The notes under the pieces: model-generated
Databases searched by the model: none
What the model saw: only the letters and a program-made list of their open reading frames with translations
Told to the model about the DNA's origin: nothing
NCBI RefSeq assembly: GCF_963576545.1
Contig: NC_083648.1
Coordinates: 27,719,873 to 27,783,872 of the forward strand
Length of the DNA stretch: 64,000 bases
Origin: Limanda limanda
Taxonomy: Eukaryota > Chordata > Actinopteri > Pleuronectiformes > Pleuronectidae
Direction of reading: 5' to 3'
Part shown: piece after piece, positions 1 through 9,633 of the stretch
How positions within the stretch are numbered: position 1 is the first letter of the stretch
Layout of the letters: each line of letters begins with the position of its first letter
Position numbers and translations under genes: made by a program

Positions 1-73
1 CGGAAGGGTTAGGGTTAGGGTTAGGGATGAAAGCACATAGGAGAAAGAGATATACTTGAATAACTTTTTTTGT
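1..73 (+). repeat. Partial A unit at left edge (offsets 91-163)
   Basis: Begins inside an A unit at cggaaggg. The four-tract telomeric block is at 6-26, followed by the A-specific tail and the shared AT-rich end (with one change, tatact for tattct). It shows that the array continues to the left. Confidence 0.95.
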
Positions 74-546
74 GAAGGTCGGAGAGACTTGGAAAGTGGT
101 TGCATCTGGACTAATTTGGGTCCTGCGGATCGATTGGTACCATCCCCGAGCTTGTACGACCTTCGGAATAGGTCGACCGACGAAATTCCCCCAAATCTGA
201 GGAGATATTCTTGAATAACTTTTTTTGTGAAGGTCGGAGAGACTTGCAAGTAGGCTATACCCCCACTAAATGGGGTAGCGCGCATCGATCGGTACCATCC
301 TTGAGCTTCTCCGACTTTCGGAAGGGTTAGGGTTAGGGTTAGGGATGAAAGCACATAGGAGAAAGAGATATTCTTGAATAACTTTTTTTGTGAAGGTCGG
401 AGAGACTTGGAAAGTGGTTGCATCTGGACTAATTTGGGTCCTGCAGATCGATTGGTACCATCCCCGAGCTTGTACGACCTTCGGAAGAGGTCGACCGACG
501 AAATTCCCCCAAATCTGAGGAGATATTCTTGAATAACTTTTTTTGT
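74..546 (+). repeat. Block B-A-B
   Basis: Units: B74, A229, B392. B74 carries G96T (ggaataggtc). A229 is a recombinant type: it has the C-type base at offset 29 but A-type bases at 49 and 99. B392 carries G54A. Confidence 0.92.
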
Positions 547-1343
547 GAAGGTCGGAGAGACTTGCAAGTAGGCTCTACCCCCACTAAATGGGGTAGCGCG
601 CATCGATCAGTACCATCCTTGAGCTTCTCCGACTTTCGGAAGGGTTAGGGTTAGGGTTAGGGATGAAAGCACATAGGAGAAAGAGATATTCTTGAATAAC
701 TTTTTTTGTGAAGGTCGGAGAGACTTGCAAGTAGGCTCTACCCCCACTAAATGGGGTAGCGCGCATCGATCGGTACCATCCTTGAGCTTCTCCGACTTTC
801 GGAAGGGTTAGGGTTAGGGATGAAAGCACATAGGAGAAAGAGATATTCTTGAATAACTTTTTTTGTGAAGGTCGGAGAGACTTGCAAGTAGGCTCTACCC
901 CCACTAAATGGCGTAGCGCGCATCGATCGGTACCATCCTTGAGCTTCTCCGACTTTCGGAAGGGTTAGGGTTAGGGATGAAAGCACATAGGAGAAAGAGA
1001 TATTCTTGAATAACTTTTTTTGTGAAGGTCGGAGAGACTTGCAAGTAGGCTCTACCCCCACTAAATGGGGTAGCGCGCATCGATCGGTACCATCCTTGAG
1101 CTTCTCCGACTTTCGGAAGGGTTAGGGTTAGGGATGAAAGCACATAGGAGAAAGAGATATTCTTGAATAACTTTTTTTGTGAAGGTCGGAGAGACTTGCA
1201 AGTAGGCTCTACCCCCACTAAATGGGGTAGCGCGCATCGATCGGTACCATCCTTGAGCTTCTCCGACTTTCGGAAGGGTTAGGGTTAGGGTTAGGGATGA
1301 AAGCACATAGGAGAAAGAGATATTCTTGAATAACTTTTTTTGT
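547..1343 (+). repeat. Run of five A-type units, copy 1
   Basis: Units: A547 (G63A), A2 710, A2 867 (G46C, aatggcgtag), A2 1024, A1181. The same five-unit series with the same private substitutions recurs at 5806-6602 and 17137-17933. There is no B in the run, so telomeric blocks sit every 157-163 bp for about 800 bp. Confidence 0.92.
1024..1180 (+). repeat. Reference monomer A2 (157 bp, two TTAGGG)
   Basis: Same as A but one hexamer shorter, so it has three G-tracts instead of four. Thirty-one copies start at 710, 867, 1024, 3741, 5969, 6126, 6283, 6921, 7078, 7871, 14110, 17300, 17457, 17614, 24000, 24320, 26075, 28792, 31990, 32302, 33095, 34369, 37086, 37398, 38191, 39465, 41701, 44410, 54807, 55445 and 57526. 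The loss of one hexamer is the only length variation seen within A units. Confidence 0.95.
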
Positions 1344-1498
1344 GAAGGTCGGAGAGACTTGGAAAGTGGTTGCATCTGGACTAATTTGGGTCCTGCGGAT
1401 CGATTGGTACCATCCCCGAGCTTGTACGACCTTCGGAAGAGGTCGACCGACGAAATTCCCCCAAATCTGAGGAGATATTCTTGAATAACTTTTTTTGT
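1344..1498 (+). repeat. Reference monomer B (155 bp, no telomeric sequence)
   Basis: B lines up with A without gaps over offsets 1-96 (23 differences) and is identical to it over the final 27 bp. In place of the telomeric segment it has a 32-bp segment (offsets 97-128) containing the palindrome ggtcgacc and a C5 run. A 6-bp inverted repeat (cgacct/aggtcg) spans offsets 84-102. All 146 complete copies are 155 bp and I saw no two B units side by side. Recurrent variants are G54A (cagat, both halves), G36A and G63A (left only), and G9A, G93A and G19A (right only). Confidence 0.95.
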
Positions 1499-1661
1499 GA
1501 AGGTCGGAGAGACTTGCAAGTAGGCTATACCCCCACTAAATGGGGTTGCGCGCATCGATCGGTACCATCCTTGAGCTTCTCCGACTTTCGGAAGGGATAG
1601 GGTTAGGGTTAGGGATGAAAGCACATAGGAGAAAGAGATATTCTTGAATAACTTTTTTTGT
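1499..1661 (+). repeat. Reference monomer C (A subtype with ATAGGG first hexamer)
   Basis: A 163-bp A-type unit with three linked changes: C29A (ctatacc instead of ctctacc), A49T (ggggttg instead of ggggtag) and T99A (gggatagg), the last at 1,597. I count 47 full-haplotype copies. Every one is preceded by B, and 44 are followed by B; the exceptions start at 6758, 60716 and 63594. T99A alters only a loop base between G-tracts, so all four GGG tracts are kept. Partial haplotypes at 229, 26387 and 36124 look like recombinants between A and C. Confidence 0.93.
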
Positions 1662-2941
1662 GAAGGTCGGAGAGACTTGGAAAGTGGTTGCATCTGGACT
1701 AATTTGGGTCCTGCAGATCGATTGGTACCATCCCCGAGCTTGTACGACCTTCGGAAGAGGTCGACCGACGAAATTCCCCCAAATCTGAGGAGATATTCTT
1801 GAATAACTTTTTTTGTGAAGGTCGGAGAGACTTGCAAGTAGGCTCTACCCCCACTAAATGGGGTTGCGCGCATCGATCGGTACCATCCTTGAGCTTCTCC
1901 GACTTTCGGAAGGGTTAGGGTTAGGGTTAGGGATGAAAGCACATAGGAGAAAGAGATATTCTTGAATAACTTTTTTTGTGAAGGTCGGAGAGACTTGCAA
2001 GTAGGCTCTACCCCCACTAAATGGGGTAGCGCGCATCGATCGGTACCATCCATGAGCTTCTCCGACTTTCGGAAGGGTTAGGGTTAGGGTTAGGGATGAA
2101 AGCACATAGGAGAAAGAGATATTCTTGAATAACTTTTTTTGTGAAGGTCGGAGAGACTTGCAAGTAGGCTCTACCCCCACTAAATGGGGTTGCGCGCATC
2201 GATCGGTACCATCCTTGAGCTTCTCCGACTTTCGGAAGGGTTAGGGTTAGGGTTAGGGATGAAAGCACATAGGAGAAAGAGATATTCTTGAATAACTTTT
2301 TTTGTGAAGGTCGGAGAGACTTGGAAAGTGGTTGCATCTGGACTAATTTGGGTCCTGCGGATCGATTGGTACCATCCCCGAGCTTGTACGACCTTCGGAA
2401 GAGGTCGACCGACGAAATTCCCCCAAATCTGAGGAGATATTCTTGAATAACTTTTTTTGTGAAGGTCGGAGAGACTTGCAAGTAGGCTCTACCCCCACTA
2501 AATGGGGTAACGCGCATCGATCGGTACCATCCTTGAGCTTCTCCGACTTTCGGAAGGGTTAGGGTTAGGGTTAGGGATGAAAGCACATAGGAGAAAGAGA
2601 TATTCTTGAATAACTTTTTTTGTGAAGGTCGGAGAGACTTGGAAAGTGGTTGCATCTGGACTAATTTGGGTCCTGCGGATCGATTGGTACCATCCCCGAG
2701 CTTGTACGACCTTCGGAAGAGGTCGACCGACGAAATTCCCCCAAATCTGAGGAGATATTCTTGAATAACTTTTTTTGTGAAGGTCGGAGAGACTTTCAGG
2801 TAGGCTCTACCCCCACTAAATGGGGTAGCGCGCATCGATCGGTACCATCCTTGAGCTTATCCGACTTTCGGAAGGGTTAGGGTTAGGGTTAGGGATGAAA
2901 GCACATAGGAGAAAGAGATATTCTTGAATAACTTTTTTTGT

Positions 2942-3104
2942 GAAGGTCGGAGAGACTTGCAAGTAGGCTCTACCCCCACTAAATGGGGTAGCGCGCATCG
3001 ATCGGTACCATCCTTGAGCTTCTCCGACTTTCGGAAGGGTTAGGGTTAGGGTTAGGGATGAAAGCACATAGGAGAAAGAGATATTCTTGAATAACTTTTT
3101 TTGT
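2942..3104 (+). repeat. Reference monomer A (163 bp, three TTAGGG)
   Basis: Consensus A unit. Offsets 1-18 are identical to B. Offsets 19-61 are diverged from B (17 of 43 positions differ) and include a short inverted repeat at 29-50. Offsets 62-96 are close to B (6 of 35 differ). Offsets 97-136 are A-specific: the telomeric block followed by about 20 bp with no counterpart in B. Offsets 137-163 are identical to the end of B and contain an AT-rich stretch with a T7 run. A units occur singly or in runs of up to five. Common variants are A49T, G54A (mostly right of 24.3 kb), G63A and G46A (left only). Confidence 0.95.
3037..3057 (+). repeat. Reference interstitial telomeric block, (GGGTTA)3GGG
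   Basis: Representative of 254 such blocks, at offsets 96-116 of each 163-bp A-type unit. It has four GGG tracts separated by TTA, the minimum for one intramolecular telomeric G-quadruplex. In C units the first loop is ATA. In A2 units only three tracts remain. The G-rich strand is always +. Known: duplex TTAGGG repeats are bound by Myb-domain proteins of the TRF/Tbf1 type. Binding here is inference. No block exceeds three hexamers, so this is not a chromosome terminus. Confidence 0.93.
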
Positions 3105-3122
3105 GAAGGTCGGAGAGACTTG
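3078..3122 (+). repeat. 45-bp core shared by all unit types across the unit junction
   Basis: The last 27 bp of any unit plus the first 18 bp of the next. A, C and B consensus sequences are identical here although they differ at about a quarter of positions elsewhere in the alignable part. The core holds the most AT-rich stretch of the unit (gatattcttgaataac, then T7). Reference copy at an A-to-B junction. Its function is unknown; candidates are a nucleosome linker, a protein-binding site or a recombination hot spot. Confidence 0.85.
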
Positions 3123-5805
3123 GAAAGTGGTTGCATCTGAACTAATTTGGGTCCTGCGGATCGATTGGTACCATCCCCGAGCTTGTACGACCTTCGGAAG
3201 AGGTCGACCGACGAAATTCCCCCAAATCTGAGGAGATATTCTTGAATAACTTTTTTTGTGAAGGTCGGAGAGACTTGCAAGTAGGCTCTACCCCCACTAA
3301 ATGGGGTAGCGCGCATCGATCGGTACCATCCTTGAGCTTCTCCGACTTTCGGAAGGGTTAGGGTTAGGGTTAGGGATGAAAGCACATAGGAGAAAGAGAT
3401 ATTCTTGAATAACTTTTTTTGTGAAGGTCGGAGAGACTTGCAAGTAGGCTCTACCCCCACTAAATGGAGTAGCGCGCATCGATCGGTACCATCCTTGAGC
3501 TTCTCCGACTTTCGGAAGGGTTAGGGTTAGGGTTAGGGATGAAAGCACATAGGAGAAAGAGATATTCTTGAATAACTTTTTTTGTGAAGGTCGGAGAGAC
3601 TTGGAAAGTGGTTGCATCTGGACTAATTTGGGTCCTGCGGATCGATTGGTACCATCCCCGAGCTTGTACGACCTTCGGAAGAGGTCGACCGACGAAATTC
3701 CCCCAAATCTGAGGAGATATTCTTGAATAACTTTTTTTGTGAAGGTCGGAGAGACTTGCAAGTAGGCTCTACCCCCACTAAATGGGGTAGCGCGCATCGA
3801 TCGGTACCATCCTTGAGCTTCTCCGACTTTCGGAAGGGTTAGGGTTAGGGATGAAAGCACATAGGAGAAAGAGATATTCTTGAATAACTTTTTTTGTGAA
3901 GGTCGGAGAGACTTGGAAAGTGGTTGCATCTGGACTAATTTGGGTCCTGCGGATCGATTAGTACCATCCCCGAGCTTGTACGACCTTCGGAAGAGGTCGA
4001 CCGACGAAATTCCCCCAAATCTGAGGAGATATTCTTGAATAACTTTTTTTGTGAAGGTCGGAGAGACTTGCAAGTAGGCTATACCCCCACTAAATGGGGT
4101 TGCGCGCATCGATCGGTACCATCCTTGAGCTTCTCCGACTTTCGGAAGGGATAGGGTTAGGGTTAGGGATGAAAGCACATAGGAGAAAGAGATATTCTTG
4201 AATAACTTTTTTTGTGAAGGTCGGAGAGACTTGGAAAGTGGTTGCATCTGGACTAATTTGGGTCCTGCAGATCGATTGGTACCATCCCCGAGCTTGTACG
4301 ACCTTCGGAAGAGGTCGACCGACGAAATTCCCCCAAATCTGAGGAGATATTCTTGAATAACTTTTTTTGTGAAGGTCGGAGAGACTTGCAAGTAGGCTCT
4401 ACCCCCACTAAATGGGGTTGCGCGCATCGATCGGTACCATCCTTGAGCTTCTCCGACTTTCGGAAGGGTTAGGGTTAGGGTTAGGGATGAAAGCACATAG
4501 GAGAAAGAGATATTCTTGAATAACTTTTTTTGTGAAGGTCGGAGAGACTTGGAAAGTGGTTGCATCTGGACTAATTTGGGTCCTGCAGATCGATTGGTAC
4601 CATCCCCGAGCTTGTACGACCTTCGGAAGAGGTCGACCGACGAAATTCCCCCAAATCTGAGGAGATATTCTTGAATAACTTTTTTTGTGAAGGTCGGAGA
4701 GACTTGCAAGTAGGCTCTACCCCCACTAAATGGGGTTGCGCGCATCGATCGGTACCATCCTTGAGCTTCTCCGACTTTCGGAAGGGTTAGGGTTAGGGTT
4801 AGGGATGAAAGCACATAGGAGAAAGAGATATTCTTGAATAACTTTTTTTGTGAAGGTCGGAGAGACTTGCAAGTAGGCTCTACCCCCACTAAATGGAGTA
4901 GCGCGCATCGATCGGTACCATCCTTGAGCTTCTCCGACTTTCGGAAGGGTTAGGGTTAGGGTTAGGGATGAAAGCACATAGGAGAAAGAGATATTCTTGA
5001 ATAACTTTTTTTGTGAAGGTCGGAGAGACTTGGAAAGTGGTTGCATCTGGACTAATTTGGGTCCTGCGGATCGATTGGTACCATCCCCGAGCTTGTACGA
5101 CCTTCGGAAGAGGTCGACCGACGAAATTCCCCCAAATCTGAGGAGATATTCTTGAATAACTTTTTTTGTGAAGGTCGGAGAGACTTGCAAGTAGGCTCTA
5201 CCCCCACTAAATGGGGTAGCGCGCATCGATCGGTACCATCCTTGAGCTTCTCCGACTTTCGGAAGGGTTAGGGTTAGGGTTAGGGATGAAAGCACATAGG
5301 AGAAAGAGATATTCTTGAATAACTTTTTTTGTGAAGGTCGGAGAGACTTGGAAAGTGGTTGCATCTGGACTAATTTGGGTCCTGCAGATCGATTGGTACC
5401 ATCCCCGAGCTTGTACGACCTTCGGAAGAGGTAGACCGACGAAATTCCCCCAAATCTGAGGAGATATTCTTGAATAACTTTTTTTGTGAAGGTCGGAGAG
5501 ACTTGCAAGTAGGCTATACCCCCACTAAATGGGGTTGCGCGCATCGATCGGTACCATCCTTGAGCTTCTCCGACTTTCGGAAGGGATAGGGTTAGGGTTA
5601 GGGATGAAAGCACATAGGAGAAAGAGATATTCTTGAATAACTTTTTTTGTGAAGGTCGGAGAGACTTGGAAAGTGGTTGCATCTGGACTAATTTGGGTCC
5701 TGCGGATCGATTGGTACCATCCCCGAGCTTGTACGACCTTCGGAAGAGGTCGACCGACGAAATTCCCCCAAATCTGAGGAGATATTCTTGAATAACTTTT
5801 TTTGT

Positions 5806-6602
5806 GAAGGTCGGAGAGACTTGCAAGTAGGCTCTACCCCCACTAAATGGGGTAGCGCGCATCGATCAGTACCATCCTTGAGCTTCTCCGACTTTCGGAA
5901 GGGTTAGGGTTAGGGTTAGGGATGAAAGCACATAGGAGAAAGAGATATTCTTGAATAACTTTTTTTGTGAAGGTCGGAGAGACTTGCAAGTAGGCTCTAC
6001 CCCCACTAAATGGGGTAGCGCGCATCGATCGGTACCATCCTTGAGCTTCTCCGACTTTCGGAAGGGTTAGGGTTAGGGATGAAAGCACATAGGAGAAAGA
6101 GATATTCTTGAATAACTTTTTTTGTGAAGGTCGGAGAGACTTGCAAGTAGGCTCTACCCCCACTAAATGGCGTAGCGCGCATCGATCGGTACCATCCTTG
6201 AGCTTCTCCGACTTTCGGAAGGGTTAGGGTTAGGGATGAAAGCACATAGGAGAAAGAGATATTCTTGAATAACTTTTTTTGTGAAGGTCGGAGAGACTTG
6301 CAAGTAGGCTCTACCCCCACTAAATGGGGTAGCGCGCATCGATCGGTACCATCCTTGAGCTTCTCCGACTTTCGGAAGGGTTAGGGTTAGGGATGAAAGC
6401 ACATAGGAGAAAGAGATATTCTTGAATAACTTTTTTTGTGAAGGTCGGAGAGACTTGCAAGTAGGCTCTACCCCCACTAAATGGGGTAGCGCGCATCGAT
6501 CGGTACCATCCTTGAGCTTCTCCGACTTTCGGAAGGGTTAGGGTTAGGGTTAGGGATGAAAGCACATAGGAGAAAGAGATATTCTTGAATAACTTTTTTT
6601 GT
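5806..6602 (+). repeat. Run of five A-type units, copy 2
   Basis: Units: A5806 (G63A), A2 5969, A2 6126 (G46C), A2 6283, A6440. Same order and private bases as 547-1343, offset 5,259 bp. Confidence 0.92.
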
Positions 6603-7397
6603 GAAGGTCGGAGAGACTTGGAAAGTGGTTGCATCTGGACTAAATTGGGTCCTGCGGATCGATTGGTACCATCCCCGAGCTTGTACGACCTTCGGAAGAG
6701 GTCGACCGACGAAATTCCCCCAAATCTGAGGAGATATTCTTGAATAACTTTTTTTGTGAAGGTCGGAGAGACTTGCAAGTAGGCTATACCCCCACTAAAT
6801 GGGGTTGCGCGCATCGATCGGTACCATCCTTGAGCTTCTCCGACTTTCGGAAGGGATAGGGTTAGGGTTAGGGATGAAAGCACATAGGAGAAAGAGATAT
6901 TCTTGAATAACTTTTTTTGTGAAGGTCGGAGAGACTTGCAAGTAGGCTCTACCCCCACTAAATGGCGTAGCGCGCATCGATCGGTACCATCCTTGAGCTT
7001 CTCCGACTTTCGGAAGGGTTAGGGTTAGGGATGAAAGCACATAGGAGAAAGAGATATTCTTGAATAACTTTTTTTGTGAAGGTCGGAGAGACTTGCAAGT
7101 AGGCTCTACCCCCACTAAATGGGGTAGCGCGCATCGATCGGTACCATCCTTGAGCTTCTCCGACTTTCGGAAGGGTTAGGGTTAGGGATGAAAGCACATA
7201 GGAGAAAGAGATATTCTTGAATAACTTTTTTTGTGAAGGTCGGAGAGACTTGCAAGTAGGCTCTACCCCCACTAAATGGGGTAGCGCGCATCGATCGGTA
7301 CCATCCTTGAGCTTCTCCGACTTTCGGAAGGGTTAGGGTTAGGGTTAGGGATGAAAGCACATAGGAGAAAGAGATATTCTTGAATAACTTTTTTTGT
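6603..7397 (+). repeat. B-C followed directly by A-type run (truncated five-A run)
   Basis: Units: B6603 (ctaaattggg variant), C6758, A2 6921 (G46C), A2 7078, A7235. The last three match the last three units of the five-A runs, here joined directly to a C unit. This looks like an exchange or deletion junction, and it is one of only three places where C is not followed by B. Confidence 0.88.
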
Positions 7398-9633
7398 GAA
7401 GGTCGGAGAGACTTGGAAAGTGGTTGCATCTGGACTAATTTGGGTCCTGCGGATCGATTGGTACCATCCCCGAGCTTGTACGACCTTCGGAAGAGGTCGA
7501 CCGACGAAATTCCCCCAAATCTGAGGAGATATTCTTGAATAACTTTTTTTGTGAAGGTCGGAGAGACTTGCAAGTAGGCTATACCCCCACTAAATGGGGT
7601 TGCGCGCATCGATCGGTACCATCCTTGAGCTTCTCCGACTTTCGGAAGGGATAGGGTTAGGGTTAGGGATGAAAGCACATAGGAGAAAGAGATATTCTTG
7701 AATAACTTTTTTTGTGAAGGTCGGAGAGACTTGGAAAGTGGTTGCATCTGGACTAATTTGGGTCCTGCGGATCGATTGGTACCATCCCCGAGCTTGTACG
7801 ACCTTCGGAAGAGGTCGACCGACGAAATTCCCCCAAATCTGAGGAGATATTCTTGAATAACTTTTTTTGTGAAGGTCGGAGAGACTTGCAAGTAGGCTCT
7901 ACCCCCACTAAATGGGGTTGCGCGCATCGATCGGTACCATCCTTGAGCTTCTCCGACTTTCGGAAGGGTTAGGGTTAGGGATGAAAGCACATAGGAGAAA
8001 GAGATATTCTTGAATAACTTTTTTTGTGAAGGTCGGAGAGACTTGCAAGTAGGCTCTACCCCCACTAAATGGGGTAGCGCGCATCGATCGGTACCATCCT
8101 TGAGCTTCTCCGACTTTCGGAAGGGTTAGGGTTAGGGTTAGGGATGAAAGCACATAGGAGAAAGAGATATTCTTGAATAACTTTTTTTGTGAAGGTCGGA
8201 GAGACTTGCAAGTAGGCTCTACCCCCACTAAATGGGGTTGCGCGCATCGATCGGTACCATCCTTGAGCTTCTCCGACTTTCGGAAGGGTTAGGGTTAGGG
8301 TTAGGGATGAAAGCACATAGGAGAAAGAGATATTCTTGAATAACTTTTTTTGTGAAGGTCGGAGAGACTTGGAAAGTGGTTGCATCTGGACTAATTTGGG
8401 TCCTGCGGATCGATTGGTACCATCCCCGAGCTTGTACGACCTTCGGAAGAGGTCGACCGACGAAATTCCCCCAAATCTGAGGAGATATTCTTGAATAACT
8501 TTTTTTGTGAAGGTCGGAGAGACTTGCAAGTAGGCTCTACCCCCACTAAATGGGGTAGCGCGCATCGATCGGTACCATCCTTGAGCTTCTCCGACTTTCG
8601 GAAGGGTTAGGGTTAGGGTTAGGGATGAAAGCACATAGGAGAAAGAGATATTCTTGAATAACTTTTTTTGTGAAGGTCGGAGAGACTTGGAAAGTGGTTG
8701 CATCTGGACTAATTTGGGTCCTGCGGATCGATTGGTACCATCCCCGAGCTTGTACGACCTTCGGAAGAGGTCGACCGACGAAATTCCCCCAAATCTGAGG
8801 AGATATTCTTGAATAACTTTTTTTGTGAAGGTCGGAGAGACTTTCAGGTAGGCTCTACCCCCACTAAATGGGGTAGCGCGCATCGATCGGTACCATCCTT
8901 GAGCTTCTCCGACTTTCGGAAGGGTTAGGGTTAGGGTTAGGGATGAAAGCACATAGGAGAAAGAGATATTCTTGAATAACTTTTTTTGTGAAGGTCGGAG
9001 AGACTTGCAAGTAGGCTCTACCCCCACTAAATGGGGTAGCGCGCATCGATCGGTACCATCCTTGAGCTTCTCCGACTTTCGGAAGGGTTAGGGTTAGGGT
9101 TAGGGATGAAAGCACATAGGAGAAAGAGATATTCTTGAATAACTTTTTTTGTGAAGGTCGGAGAGACTTGGAAAGTGGTTGCATCTGAACTAATTTGGGT
9201 CCTGCGGATCGATTGGTACCATCCCCGAGCTTGTACGACCTTCGGAAGAGGTCGACCGACGAAATTCCCCCAAATCTGAGGAGATATTCTTGAATAACTT
9301 TTTTTGTGAAGGTCGGAGAGACTTGCAAGTAGGCTCTACCCCCACTAAATGGGGTAGCGCGCATCGATCGGTACCATCCTTGAGCTTCTCCGACTTTCGG
9401 AAGGGTTAGGGTTAGGGTTAGGGATGAAAGCACATAGGAGAAAGAGATATTCTTGAATAACTTTTTTTGTGAAGGTCGGAGAGACTTGCAAGTAGGCTCT
9501 ACCCCCACTAAATGGAGTAGCGCGCATCGATCGGTACCATCCTTGAGCTTCTCCGACTTTCGGAAGGGTTAGGGTTAGGGTTAGGGATGAAAGCACATAG
9601 GAGAAAGAGATATTCTTGAATAACTTTTTTTGT
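7398..9633 (+). repeat. 14-unit tandem block, copy 1 (2,236 bp)
   Basis: Units: B7398, C7553, B7716, A2 7871 (A49T), A8028, A8191 (A49T), B8354, A8509, B8672, A8827 (ttcagg), A8990, B9153 (G36A), A9308, A9471 (G46A). The next block repeats this order and these markers exactly, differing in length only by one hexamer in the fourth unit. Confidence 0.92.

Larger units (their letters stand above)
1344..2778 (+). repeat. Mixed block of A, B and C units
   Basis: Units: B1344, C1499, B1662 (G54A), A1817 (A49T), A1980, A2143 (A49T), B2306, A2461 (ggggtaacg variant), B2624. A1980 has one private change (ccatgagc). The C-B-A-A-A-B-A-B order resembles the starts of the 14-unit blocks at 7398 and 9634. 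Confidence 0.9.
2779..5805 (+). repeat. Left-type higher-order block, related to 14,585-17,136
   Basis: Units: A2779 (G18T, A21G: ttcagg), A2942, B3105 (G36A), A3260, A3423 (G46A), B3586, A2 3741, B3898 (G63A), C4053, B4216 (G54A), A4371 (A49T), B4534 (G54A), A4689 (A49T), A4852 (G46A), B5015, A5170, B5333 (G54A), C5488, B5651. Units 2942-5805 match 14585-17136 unit for unit, except for one extra A-B dimer (318 bp, 4371-4688) and one hexamer. Confidence 0.88.

Noticed and set aside
1..26. True chromosome terminus at the left edge because of the TTAGGG run
   Set aside because: Only three hexamers, at the same unit offset as everywhere else, and polarity is wrong for a left-hand end (CCCTAA would be expected on the + strand).
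575..596. Hairpin CTACCCC/GGGGTAG with 8-base loop in A units as a functional structure
   Set aside because: Common variants (A49T, G46A, G46C, and C29A with A49T in C) break pairs with no compensating change, so pairing does not appear to be maintained.
1432..1448. CENP-B-box-like motif in B (ttcggaagaggtcgac)
   Set aside because: TTCG and the central A fit, but the required CGGG is absent. In A units the central A is also missing. There is no basis for a centromere call.
3091..3104. T7 run as a terminator of a polymerase III gene
   Set aside because: No A-box/B-box promoter or structured RNA could be recognised upstream in either unit type.
3297..4889. Long minus-strand open frames (up to 532 codons) with repeated protein motifs
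   Set aside because: They follow only from a 318-bp A+B period divisible by three and one frame lacking stops. Their ends are set by unit order, many open with GTG and overlap their neighbours in shifted frames, and they read through telomeric hexamers. The 60 to 532-codon versions are the same satellite, so no CDS is annotated.
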